Made by a program: the position numbers and the translations under genes. Positions 1 to 8,059 of a stretch of DNA of 64,000 nucleotides are shown here, one piece after another; the first letter of the stretch is position 1, and every line of letters starts with the position of its first letter. Origin of the DNA: Alkalibacterium sp049389645 (GTDB lineage: Bacteria; Bacillota; Bacilli; Lactobacillales; Carnobacteriaceae_A); assembly GCF_049389645.1 (NCBI RefSeq), contig NZ_CP186540.1, positions 1,240,001 through 1,304,000 of the forward strand, read 5' to 3'. The notes under the pieces are model-generated. The model searched no databases. It saw nothing but the letters and a program-made list of their open reading frames with translations, and was not told where the DNA came from.

Positions 1-672
1 TAAAATGACAAGGAAATTATACAGGCTGTGTGTGAAAATGGCGTAAAAGAGATTGTTGAATTTAACGTAAACAAGTGCGCACAACAGACCTATGAGCAAT
101 TGAGGAATGAAAAAGGATTGGATATGAAAGAACATAAAGAGTAAGGAACTATAAACGATGCCTTTCTTGAGCGAATACTTGTCGATCCATTTATTCATTA
201 TATAACCACGAAAGACGATTTCTTCGACAATGGGGGCAGCGATCACTGCAATAACAAAGAGATAAAAAAGCGAAATGTCATCCTCGGCGGTCAACTGGTC
301 AATGTAAGGGATAATAATTTTAAAAGCATTCGGGATAAACGATGTAATAGTCAACAGAAATATTGAAAAACTTGTTGCCACAACAGCAGTCAACAGTGTC
401 CAACCGCTGATTTTTAGGAGTTCATCCCATTTTTTCGGATTGGATTTCGCGACGGACCGAATACTCAGTGCTTGTTTTTTCATCAGTGAGATGACTATTT
501 TATAAACCAGGAAATAGAGCAAACTATCAGATAATGTCCTTATAAAGGGAGTATGATCTTGACCAAACGTAAGAATAAGATTGGTTGTCAGAAAAACCAC
601 GCCCATTAAGGCAAAAAATGACCGCCATAACAATCCCCAAAGGGTCGCATGCCTGAAAGTTCTCTGATACAT
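1..672 (-). CDS. CPBP family intramembrane metalloprotease, C-terminus cut by window edge
   Basis: The reverse strand is open for 224 codons from an ATG at 672 to the window edge, preceded by a GAAGGTGA ribosome site. The product is strongly hydrophobic with several membrane spans. It carries the three CPBP (Abi) signatures: EE at residues 150-151 followed by FR, FFH ending at His183, and HSLYN with His215 and Asn219. These residues form the proposed metal-binding active site of this glutamyl/Rce1-like protease family. In Gram-positive bacteria such proteins are tied to bacteriocin immunity or protein processing; the substrate here is unknown. It is divergent from the ABC genes that follow. 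Few residues are probably missing at the C-terminus. Confidence 0.88.
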   Translation of the reverse strand, partial: MYQRTFRHATLWGLLWRSFFALMGVVFLTTNLILTFGQDHTPFIRTLSDSLLYFLVYKIVISLMKKQALSIRSVAKSNPKKWDELLKISGWTLLTAVVATSFSIFLLTITSFIPNAFKIIIPYIDQLTAEDDISLFYLFVIAVIAAPIVEEIVFRGYIMNKWIDKYSLKKGIVYSSLLFMFFHIQSFFIPQLLIGLLCALVYVKFNNLFYAIFTHSLYNFLVIL

Positions 673-796
673 CTAATCACCTTCTTCAAGTTATGTTAAG
701 TATAGACTAGCATAGTTTGTTTAAGAATCATAGATTAAAACCTTTACCTTACAGATTTATGATAAACTAGTGTCAAAGTGATTCAAGGAGGATTTT

Positions 797-1585
797 ATGG
801 AACCGATCGTAGAGCTAGTCGATGTGACGAAACAATTTGATGGGAAACCGGTGCTGAAGGGCGTCACCTTTTCTGTTATGCCAGGAGAAATAATCGGCTA
901 CATAGGACCTAACGGGGCAGGCAAGAGTACGACCGTAAAAATAATTTTAGGGATGTTGGAAAAAGATGGAGGAACCATTCGGTTATTCAATCAACCGCTG
1001 AATGCCGGCGACGTAGCCTACAAGGCAAGAATCGGGTATGTGCCGGAGAATGCAGAGCTCTATGAGACGTTAACTGCCAAAGAATACTTATTATTTGTCG
1101 GCGAATTGTATGGCATGGAAGAGAAAGAGATTATCGGAAAAGCCAGTCAAATGATGGATGCTTTAGGAATCAAAGAGTCCTTTCACGGACGTTTATCCAC
1201 CTTTTCAAAAGGGATGCGTCAGAAGGTCCTAATTATCTCAAGCTTGATTCATAATCCGGATATTTTATTTTGGGACGAACCGTTAAGCGGATTGGATGCG
1301 AATAGTGTCCAAGTGATCAAAGAACTGTTAGTTAAATTGAAAAAAGAAGGAAAAACCATTTTTTATTCTTCACATGTCATGGATACTGTCGAGAAGTTGA
1401 GTGACCGGATCTTGATCTTGCATGATGGATACGTGATTGCGGATGGCCCGTTCAGTGAATTGAAGAAAGAAGCAGAAGGAACTCTCGAACAACTATTCAA
1501 CACATTGACCGGTTTTGATCAACATGAAGCATTGGCTGATCAATTTCTCAGTGGGATGAAAGGGGAATTCACTCATGATGCGTGA
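797..1585 (+). CDS. ABC transporter ATP-binding protein (ABC-2 exporter type)
   Basis: 262-residue nucleotide-binding subunit with a GGAGG ribosome site. Walker A GPNGAGKST is at residues 37-45, Walker B ILFWDEP at 156-162 and the H-loop His at 193. The signature motif is unusual: FSKGM at 136-140 in place of LSGGQ, as in several ABC-2/EcsA-like ATPases. The downstream permease overlaps its end by 11 bases, so the two are translationally coupled and form one exporter. The substrate cannot be told from sequence; EcsA/B- and YthP/Q-like systems are the closest general match I recall. Confidence 0.9.
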   Translation: MEPIVELVDVTKQFDGKPVLKGVTFSVMPGEIIGYIGPNGAGKSTTVKIILGMLEKDGGTIRLFNQPLNAGDVAYKARIGYVPENAELYETLTAKEYLLFVGELYGMEEKEIIGKASQMMDALGIKESFHGRLSTFSKGMRQKVLIISSLIHNPDILFWDEPLSGLDANSVQVIKELLVKLKKEGKTIFYSSHVMDTVEKLSDRILILHDGYVIADGPFSELKKEAEGTLEQLFNTLTGFDQHEALADQFLSGMKGEFTHDA

Positions 1586-3239
1586 GGTTTTAGGCATGGA
1601 TGAGCGAGCCAAAGAACCAGTTTATTTGAAAATAATAGATAAATTAGCACCGGTCTACCAAAAGTTTGGGATAGATTACAGGCAAATGCGGACCATACTC
1701 AAAATGAAAATGACCATGGATAGCCGCAAAGAAGCGGCCGTTCAGGGCATGCGTTCCAAAGCCAAGCAAAATGAGGAGAAAAACCATTTCTTCTCAAGCT
1801 TGTGGGTATACACCATTATCAGTGTGTTCTTCCTGCTATTATTTGTTTACGACAATTGGATTTTTCAGTATACAACCTATTTCAGCTATATATTTGTTAT
1901 GTTATTTTCGACCATGCTGGCCAATTTTTCCAATATATTACTGGACGTGAAAGACTCGGAGCTGATAGGAACAAAACCGGTGTCGCAAAAGACGATTGGA
2001 GCGGCCAAGGCGACACATGTGGCGATCTATCTTGTTTCATTTACTTTCGCCATCGGCCTGGCCGTAATGTTAGCAACGTTTTATTTTAATGGTATTCTGG
2101 CTGGATTGATTCTGATTATGTTAACTTTTCTAGCTTCCTTGTGGTCGCTCGGATTAACGATCGTGATGTACGCGACGGTTCTGAAACACTTCGATGGTGA
2201 ACGGCTCAAAAATATCATAGCGTACAGTCAAATTGGCTTGTCTGTCTTTATGGTCATGGGTTATTACTTGATAAGTCAAATATTTGAAGTGATCGATCCG
2301 GAAACATTTTTGGTTGAGATGAACCTTTCCGTCGGGCATGCGTTGCTTTTCCCGATGTGGTTTGTCGCACCGTTTGGACTAGTGCAGGAGGGTTTTCAAA
2401 CCGTTTATGTGGTATACACGCTGTTCTTGCTTTTAGGAACTATAACGATTGCTGTACTCTATCACTTTAATATTGATAAAATCGACAGCAACTTGCAGAA
2501 GATGAACAAGGGGAAAACCCAACCGTCCAATCGGTCTGTTTTAGAAAAGGTTGCCGCCAAAACATTGAGCTTTGATTCGCTGGAAAGAGCTTATTTCCAT
2601 TTCACCTGGCAGTTAACGAAAAACGAACGGGAATTCAAAACACGTTTGTATCCCTCGATCGCCAGTGCGATGGTATTCCCGGTGGTCATGTTCTTCTCCA
2701 GTTTGAGAGGGGATCAACCCATCACCGCTCAAAACACACTGACCTTTCTGTATTTGCCATACTTTACCATGCTGGCGATTCCGATGATTGCTGTGGCGAC
2801 ACAGTTTTCAGTGAATTATAAAGGGCGCTGGCAATTCGAATTGAGTCCAGTGCATGCAAAAGGCCCCTTTTTTCGGGCTGTAACGAAGGTCATGCTGATC
2901 AAGATCCTGTTACCGATGTATTCGGTCATCAGCGGTTTGATCATTATACTGACAGGTATAACCTATATTATTCAACTGGTCAATGGCTTTTTACTGATGA
3001 GTGTCATTCTGTATTTTGAAATGAAGCGGTCAAGTCAGGAATTACCTTTTTCGAGAAAATACGCAGCCTCGGAAGCTAATCAAGGGTGCATGTCCAGTCT
3101 GATCTTCTTTGTGCCCGTCTTTATCATTTCATTTATCATGATCCTGGTTCAAGCTTTTGTCCCTTATGCCGTATGGGGAGTCTTGATCGGACTCATTGCT
3201 TTAAATATATGGTGGATGAAAAAAGGTTTTAATAACTAA
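1575..3239 (+). CDS. ABC exporter permease, ABC-2 type
   Basis: Large membrane protein (about 554 residues) with many hydrophobic segments, beginning around residues 75-95 and 100-120 after a basic soluble N-terminus. It overlaps the ATPase gene, and its start is one of the adjacent ATGs at 1575 or 1578 behind AAAGGGG. The size and the cytoplasmic N-terminal stretch fit the permease half of a two-gene exporter such as YthQ/EcsB-like proteins. I see no substrate-specific motif. A weak A/U-rich hairpin with a T run lies just downstream near 3285-3330. Confidence 0.82.
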   Translation: MMREVLGMDERAKEPVYLKIIDKLAPVYQKFGIDYRQMRTILKMKMTMDSRKEAAVQGMRSKAKQNEEKNHFFSSLWVYTIISVFFLLLFVYDNWIFQYTTYFSYIFVMLFSTMLANFSNILLDVKDSELIGTKPVSQKTIGAAKATHVAIYLVSFTFAIGLAVMLATFYFNGILAGLILIMLTFLASLWSLGLTIVMYATVLKHFDGERLKNIIAYSQIGLSVFMVMGYYLISQIFEVIDPETFLVEMNLSVGHALLFPMWFVAPFGLVQEGFQTVYVVYTLFLLLGTITIAVLYHFNIDKIDSNLQKMNKGKTQPSNRSVLEKVAAKTLSFDSLERAYFHFTWQLTKNEREFKTRLYPSIASAMVFPVVMFFSSLRGDQPITAQNTLTFLYLPYFTMLAIPMIAVATQFSVNYKGRWQFELSPVHAKGPFFRAVTKVMLIKILLPMYSVISGLIIILTGITYIIQLVNGFLLMSVILYFEMKRSSQELPFSRKYAASEANQGCMSSLIFFVPVFIISFIMILVQAFVPYAVWGVLIGLIALNIWWMKKGFNN

Positions 3240-3382
3240 GCGTTTAATAGTGAACTAAAGTGACGGAAATAGCGAGAAAACAAGCTTTAAAGACAAGAAG
3301 AAGAGGGCTTTGCTCCTTTTTTTTCTTTGCTAATTAAGATACAATTAGACCAATTAGATTATTTATGAGGAGATTATTAAAC

Positions 3383-4396
3383 ATGGAACGTATCATATTA
3401 ACAGGAGACCGTCCGACAGGCAAATTACACTTGGGACATTATGTCGGTTCACTCCAAAATCGTTTGAGATTACAAGAAGACGAAAACAATAAAGTTTTTG
3501 TCATGATAGCCGATCAACAGGCTTTAACAGATAATGCTAAAAATCCTGAAAAAGTACAGCAGAACTTAGTGGAAGTAGCCTTGGACTACTTGGCAGTAGG
3601 ACTGGATCCCAAAAGGACAACCATCTTTGTGCAGTCTCAGATCCCGCAGTTACCTGAATTGACAATGTATTACCTCAACTTAGTGACTGTTGCTCGTTTA
3701 CAACGTAACCCCACAGTTAAATCTGAAATCTTGGAAAAGGGATTCAACGAAAGTATTCCGGCAGGTTTCTTCATGTACCCAGTGAGTCAAGCCGCAGATA
3801 TTACGGCCTTTAAAGCGACCCACGTCCCGGTTGGTGAAGATCAGAAACCGATGGTCGAACAGACTCGAGAAATCGCACGCGATTTCAACCGCACATATGG
3901 GCAAGAGGTGTTGGTCGAACCGGAAATCATTTTACCTCCAAAAGGCCAAGGCCGTTTAGTCGGTATCGACGGTAAAGGTAAAATGAGTAAATCACTTAAT
4001 AACGGGATATACTTATCTGACAGTGCTGAAGATGTTCAAAAGAAAATAATGAAAATGTACACCGATCCCAAACATATACATGTCGAAGATCCCGGTCAAG
4101 TGGAAGGCAACGTCGTCTTTACTTATCTGGACGTCTTTGACGAAGATAAAGAAAAGGTTCAGGAGTTGAAAGACCAGTACCGTCAGGGGGGTTTGGGTGA
4201 CGTAAAAATCAAACGTTACTTGAATGATGTCCTGCAGGCTAAACTACAACCCATCCGTGAACGCCGCGAGGAATTTGCGAAGGACAGAGGGGCTGTACTG
4301 GAAATGCTCAAAGCCGGCAGTGAGAAGGCAGAAGCTGTTGCTGCTCAAACCTTGGATGAAGTGAAGGAAGCAATGGGAATCAATTATTTCAAATAA
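3383..4396 (+). CDS. trpS: Tryptophanyl-tRNA synthetase
   Basis: 337 residues, a normal TrpRS length. It charges tRNA-Trp in the cytoplasm. The class I signatures are present: HLGH at residues 16-19 and KMSKS at about 200-204, with the family-typical GDRPTGKLHLGHY opening. I chose the ATG at 3383 because GAGGAGA lies about 9 bases upstream; an in-frame ATG at 3365 would overlap that site. No T-box precedes it, unlike many Firmicute trpS genes. A strong terminator follows at 4478-4516. Confidence 0.97.
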   Translation: MERIILTGDRPTGKLHLGHYVGSLQNRLRLQEDENNKVFVMIADQQALTDNAKNPEKVQQNLVEVALDYLAVGLDPKRTTIFVQSQIPQLPELTMYYLNLVTVARLQRNPTVKSEILEKGFNESIPAGFFMYPVSQAADITAFKATHVPVGEDQKPMVEQTREIARDFNRTYGQEVLVEPEIILPPKGQGRLVGIDGKGKMSKSLNNGIYLSDSAEDVQKKIMKMYTDPKHIHVEDPGQVEGNVVFTYLDVFDEDKEKVQELKDQYRQGGLGDVKIKRYLNDVLQAKLQPIRERREEFAKDRGAVLEMLKAGSEKAEAVAAQTLDEVKEAMGINYFK

Positions 4397-4477
4397 GAGA
4401 AGTGTGAATCACGATAGAAACATAGTTGAAGGCGAACATGTTTATGTTGAAAATTGGTGGAGTAATCACTCAATAAT

Positions 4478-4516
4478 GAAAAAAGCATTTGATGCAAGAT
4501 ATCAAATGCTTTTTTT
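4478..4516 (+). terminator. Rho-independent terminator after trpS
   Basis: A perfect stem of AAAAGCATTTGAT with its complement, a short loop around 4494-4500 and a T run to 4516. Confidence 0.9.
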
Positions 4517-4612
4517 CGTATTTAATTTGAATTAATAATGACCAGTCAAAGTTGGCTAAGAAATGAGGAGTCACCAAAAAAGCTATCTTCTGAAGAACGT
4601 TATTTCAATGCA

Positions 4613-4655
4613 AAAACCGGCAGAAATCAAGGGTGAGTTGATTTCTGTCGGTTTT
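4613..4655 (-). terminator. Terminator of the leftward aroE-tyrA unit
   Basis: An 18-base inverted repeat (arms 4613-4630 and 4638-4655, one G-U pair) with a 7-base loop. Read leftwards it is followed by a T run, so it ends transcription of the unit coming from aroE, lying just past the SulP remnant. Confidence 0.82.
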
Positions 4656-4670
4656 ATCAAGTATAAATCC

Positions 4671-5108
4671 TTAAACGTAAGGGAATTCGATCAAGTCCGT
4701 GTCTACATCATCTATATGGACAGAGGCCAGTACGTCTGCATTACGGAACAGATTCTTGCAGTCATCACTTAGCCGAACGATTTTGAATTGCTTGCCTTGT
4801 TCAGCGTAGCGTTTAGTGATCGAACTAATGGCTTCTACCGCCGAATAGTCGGATACTTTCGCATATTTCAAGTCCAGTATGACTTCTTCTGGGTCATTAT
4901 CGAAATCAAAGATGTCTTTAAAATTAAGAACAGATCCAAAGAAAATCGTCCCGTTGATTTTATAGGTTTTTTCTCCAGCAACATCCTCTTCAACATTAGC
5001 GTAGATAACTTTTCCTTTTTCCCAAGCAAAAATCAATGCAGAGACGATGACACCTACGATAACGGCTGTAGCTAGATCTGAGAAAATAGTGATCAAAGAT
5101 ACAATGAC
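4671..5108 (-). pseudogene. 5'-truncated SulP-family transporter, C-terminal STAS domain remnant
   Basis: From the codon right after the tyrA stop, the frame encodes a last membrane helix (DLATAVIVGVIVSALIFAW) and a complete STAS domain with the DxxxxxxSDYSAVEAI-type core. This is the C-terminal quarter of a SulP anion permease. The roughly 350-residue transport domain is missing. There is no ATG; the first usable start is a TTG at 5096 without a ribosome site. The SulP-like frame extends upstream (VIVS) to the tyrA stop, so the junction looks like a deletion. It may still be made as a membrane-anchored STAS protein, but I read it as a remnant. Confidence 0.7.
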
Positions 5109-5945
5109 TTAATACCATTTTTTGCGTTGGAGTCGAGCTTTCTTTAAAAAATCTTTCAGTTCTTCTTCGTTCGTGTTAACGAGAGCGTTTTTAAACACAT
5201 CTAATTGTTCTTCAAAGCATGTAATTGAATCGAGCAGGGCATCTTTATTCATTGAGAACAACTCAGCCCATAACTCCTCATTAATGTCAGCGATACGGGT
5301 CAGTTCCTTAAAACTATTGCCGGCGAAAAGCAGGGTATCAGGTGACGCTTGAGTACTATTTACGACGGAGACCGATAAGGCATGCATGAGTTGACTGACG
5401 TAAGCAATCTGTTCATCGTGCTGTTCAGGCATGACACGGGTAATCGTCTTGAAACCAGCATCTTTGTAAAGCTGTTCAACTTTCTTTATATTCTCTTCCT
5501 TGTTAGATGAAACAGGTGTGATCAGGGCATTAGCCTCTTTAAATTTTGATTCTTCTGCACCAGCTATCCCTTTTTTCTCGCTTCCGCGCATAGGATGGGC
5601 AAAAATGAAGTCGACATGATCAGGCAATAGACGTTCAACATCACGGATGAGGGATGTTTTTACACCGGTCACGTCAGTTATAACCGCGCCTTGTTTGAAA
5701 TGGTCTTTATTCTCATCAATGAAAGAGGCAATCTGACCAGGGTAAAGGGTCAGTAAAACAATATCAGCTTCTGCTATAACGTGTTCTGGCGAAGTCGTTC
5801 CCTCGTGAATATACCCTTTATCAAGTGCCAACTGAAGAGTTTCTTCATCGATATCGACTCCTACAATCCGGTCATATCCTTGCTTCATTAATCTCATTGC
5901 AAAAGAACCGCCAATTGCACCGAGACCTACGATCACTAAATTCAT
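5109..5945 (-). CDS. tyrA: Prephenate dehydrogenase
   Basis: 278 residues. It oxidises prephenate to 4-hydroxyphenylpyruvate with NAD, the committed step to tyrosine. An N-terminal Rossmann motif GLGAIG lies at residues 7-12, and the family motif around FAHPMRGSEKKG follows near residue 115. There is no ACT domain, unlike the longer Bacillus enzyme, so direct feedback control by tyrosine may be reduced. It is the last intact gene of aroE-aroK-aroQ-tyrA and overlaps aroQ by 4 bases. Confidence 0.94.
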   Translation of the reverse strand: MNLVIVGLGAIGGSFAMRLMKQGYDRIVGVDIDEETLQLALDKGYIHEGTTSPEHVIAEADIVLLTLYPGQIASFIDENKDHFKQGAVITDVTGVKTSLIRDVERLLPDHVDFIFAHPMRGSEKKGIAGAEESKFKEANALITPVSSNKEENIKKVEQLYKDAGFKTITRVMPEQHDEQIAYVSQLMHALSVSVVNSTQASPDTLLFAGNSFKELTRIADINEELWAELFSMNKDALLDSITCFEEQLDVFKNALVNTNEEELKDFLKKARLQRKKWY

Positions 5946-6391
5946 TTAGATTGCTCCTCTGATAAAATAGCTTCTAGTGCTTGTATTCCTAAAAGATAAC
6001 TGGTAGAACCAAAACCTGAAATTTGACCTATACAAGCAGGCGCAACCACAGAATGTTTTCTGAAATCCTCACGTGAATGAATGGCGCTCAGATGCACTTC
6101 AACAGTTGGAATCGAAACTGCTTTAAGTGCATCATGGATAGCGTAGCTGTAATGCGTGTAAGCGGCGGGATTAATGACTATACCGTCCACATCTGCTCGG
6201 TAGGCCTCCTGGATCTTGTCGATCAGCTGTCCTTCTGAATTGCTTTGGAAAAATTCATAGGTATGACCATGCTTGATAAGATAGTCTTGCATGCGTCTAT
6301 TGATATCGTCCAGTGTTTCGGTTCCGTAAATTTCTGGTTCTCTCGTTCCTAATAGATTTAAATTTGGTCCATGGATGATCCAGATGTTCAT
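5942..6391 (-). CDS. aroQ: 3-dehydroquinate dehydratase, type II
   Basis: 149 residues, normal for the dodecameric type II enzyme that converts 3-dehydroquinate to 3-dehydroshikimate. Visible family motifs are GPNLNLLGTREPEIYG with catalytic Tyr22, NPAAYTH at 74-80, and EVHLS with catalytic His100 followed by the RE pair at 107-108. Overlaps of 4 bases on both sides place it firmly in the leftward aro operon. No type I enzyme is present in the window. Confidence 0.96.
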   Translation of the reverse strand: MNIWIIHGPNLNLLGTREPEIYGTETLDDINRRMQDYLIKHGHTYEFFQSNSEGQLIDKIQEAYRADVDGIVINPAAYTHYSYAIHDALKAVSIPTVEVHLSAIHSREDFRKHSVVAPACIGQISGFGSTSYLLGIQALEAILSEEQSK

Positions 6392-6903
6392 TTGTTTAGC
6401 TCCTGTTCTTTATTTTTTATAATTAAAATAAGTTGATCAACGGTATCTTCAAGAGAAAGGTTGTTTTTAACGACATGGTCTGCAGATGATGCGTATAATT
6501 CTTTTCGCTCTGTATATAAACTGTTAATGCGCTCTTTACCTGAAGCTAAAAGTGGTCGGTTATCGATTTTGATGTCACTCAAAATATGTTCCACTGGTCG
6601 GTCGATCCAAATGATCAAACCGGCTCGGTGTAAGGCTTCTCTGTTTTCTTTTTTTATTATAGCGCCACCGCCCGTTGAAATAACGGCTCTATTAAATTTT
6701 ATCATGTCTTGACACGCAGATGATTCAAGCGTGCGAAAATAATCTTCACCGAGCTGAAACAACTCCGGAATCGTTTTGGCTGCTTTTTCTTCAATATAGT
6801 CATCCATATCGATAAAGGAATAACCGAGTGCATCACTCAGGTATCTTCCGATAGTGCTCTTGCCGCTGCCGGTCATTCCAACGAGTATAATCGTGTCTTG
6901 CAT
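6388..6903 (-). CDS. aroK: Shikimate kinase
   Basis: 171 residues. It phosphorylates shikimate at O3. The P-loop GMTGSGKST is at residues 9-17, the shikimate-binding FIDMDDYIE follows, and the GGG motif (STGGGA) lies near residue 78. The size is that of a single-domain AroK/AroL enzyme. It lies 3 bases after aroE and overlaps aroQ by 4 bases, so it is translated as part of the operon. Confidence 0.96.
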   Translation of the reverse strand: MQDTIILVGMTGSGKSTIGRYLSDALGYSFIDMDDYIEEKAAKTIPELFQLGEDYFRTLESSACQDMIKFNRAVISTGGGAIIKKENREALHRAGLIIWIDRPVEHILSDIKIDNRPLLASGKERINSLYTERKELYASSADHVVKNNLSLEDTVDQLILIIKNKEQELNK

Positions 6904-6906
6904 ACC

Positions 6907-7716
6907 TTAACCTTCTTTCCATTGATGAAAATCATGAATCAGTTCTTCGATAAGGGTATCAGAAATGTTTTGTTCTTCCCATATTTCTACAGAACTTACA
7001 GCTTGACCAATCAACATATCCAGACCATTGGCGAAAGGCTTGCCCTGTTTTTCTGCAGATGAAAGCAGTTGGGTCCGTTCGGGATTATAAATCAGATCGA
7101 TAACACAGCCAAACGGTAAGACTTCCTCTTCCGAAATAGGTGAAAAGTCCATATTGGGATACATACCGACAGGAGTCGTGTTGATCAGATAATCCGCTTT
7201 GAGGCCAATCAATTTGTTGTAGGTAGTATAATCGACTTTCGAATCTTTGGAAGTCTGTTCCGCTTTTCGGGAAACAAGCGTGATTTTTTTTGCGCCATGA
7301 TCGATCAGATAGGTGATTGCCATTTTAGCAGCTCCGCCCGTTCCCAAGATTACAAAAGAGTGATCGGTGATCTGCCACGCTCTTCTCTTGAAAATCAGTC
7401 CAAAGCCTTCATAGTCCGTATTATAGCCTATTAATCTGCCCTTTTTGTTATGGATCGTATTTACAACTTGAAGAGATTCAGCGACGGAAGATAACTCATC
7501 CAAATACGGAATGACTGCTTCTTTGTAAGGAATAGTCACATTGACGCCATCGATTGAAAGAAGACGTATCGCTTTTATAGCTTCCTGCATTTGAGAAGGT
7601 TGGAAAGGGAAAGGTTTGTATCCAGCTTCGATTTTGGCTTTATAATAGATCTCTTTATGTAATTGGGGAGACAAGCTGTGAGAAAGCTTTTCACCAAATA
7701 AACCATAGAATTTCAT
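6907..7716 (-). CDS. aroE: Shikimate dehydrogenase
   Basis: 269 residues. It reduces 3-dehydroshikimate to shikimate with NADPH. The shikimate-binding SHSLSP lies at residues 12-17, catalytic Lys65 in TIPYKE, Asp101 in NTD, and the nucleotide-binding GTGGAA at 125-130. I place the start at 7716, 8 bases after AAAGGAG. A longer reading frame to 7776 would run into the promoter -35 (7771-7776). It is the first gene of the leftward aroE-aroK-aroQ-tyrA operon. Confidence 0.95.
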   Translation of the reverse strand: MKFYGLFGEKLSHSLSPQLHKEIYYKAKIEAGYKPFPFQPSQMQEAIKAIRLLSIDGVNVTIPYKEAVIPYLDELSSVAESLQVVNTIHNKKGRLIGYNTDYEGFGLIFKRRAWQITDHSFVILGTGGAAKMAITYLIDHGAKKITLVSRKAEQTSKDSKVDYTTYNKLIGLKADYLINTTPVGMYPNMDFSPISEEEVLPFGCVIDLIYNPERTQLLSSAEKQGKPFANGLDMLIGQAVSSVEIWEEQNISDTLIEELIHDFHQWKEG

Positions 7717-7747
7717 ATCCATATCTCCTTTGTTGTATTTTGTTAGA

Positions 7748-7776
7748 AGTATAGACAAAAGAAGTGGAAATAACAA
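7748..7776 (-). promoter_or_regulatory. Promoter of the leftward aroE operon
   Basis: Read leftwards: TTGTTA (7776-7771), a 17-base spacer, then TATACT (7753-7748). The predicted start of transcription lies about 25 bases before the aroE ATG. Confidence 0.6.
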
Positions 7777-7819
7777 ATAGTTTTTTGGTCAAGAAAAAAA
7801 TATAAAAAATAAACTTATG

Positions 7820-7845
7820 ATAAACCCTAAATTTATAGGGTTTAT
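7820..7845. repeat. Inverted repeat between the divergent aro promoters
   Basis: Perfect 10-base arms ATAAACCCTA and TAGGGTTTAT around a 6-base centre. It lies between the -35 boxes of the two divergent aro promoters and has no T run. It could be an operator shared by both units; nothing else supports this. Confidence 0.4.
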
Positions 7846-7888
7846 GAGATGCTGATTATAAAAAAAGTTAAATTTTTTAATATTAGTG

Positions 7889-7917
7889 TTGACTTTTAAA
7901 ATCAACATTGCTAGTAT
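7889..7917 (+). promoter_or_regulatory. Promoter of the rightward aro operon
   Basis: TTGACT (7889-7894), a 17-base spacer, and TAGTAT (7912-7917) with an upstream TG at an extended -10 position. Transcription should start near 7924, giving a leader of about 515 bases before aroF. Confidence 0.85.
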
Positions 7918-7969
7918 TGGACTCACAGTTGAACAACAGCTGAACTATTAATTGAGGAGCGTCTTGAAA

Positions 7970-8059
7970 ATGATATTACAATCAGAAAACCTTATGACCT
8001 CACAATTTAATACCTGGTATTACAGCTTCTTAGATAACATTTCTATGGAGGCTGGATAA
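7970..8059 (+). CDS. Aromatic-amino-acid leader peptide of the aroF operon
   Basis: A 29-codon frame starts at ATG 7970 behind GAGGAG (7954-7959) and stops at 8057-8059. Residues 13-20 read FNTWYYSF, giving codons for all three aromatic amino acids within 24 bases (Phe 8006, Trp 8015, Tyr 8018 and 8021, Phe 8027). Its last codons overlap the first arm (8043-8052) of a set of alternative hairpins that end in a terminator just before the chorismate genes. I infer a regulatory peptide whose translation, rather than its product, matters: a ribosome waiting for charged aromatic tRNA would stop with its leading edge just short of that arm. I recall no described homologue, but I could not search. 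Confidence 0.85.
   Translation: MILQSENLMTSQFNTWYYSFLDNISMEAG

Noticed and set aside
3285..3330. Terminator after the ABC permease
   Set aside because: Only weak A/U and G-U pairing; mentioned with the gene but not listed as a feature.
4563..4772. 69-codon forward frame
   Set aside because: Overlaps a terminator and the STAS remnant on the other strand; no ribosome site.
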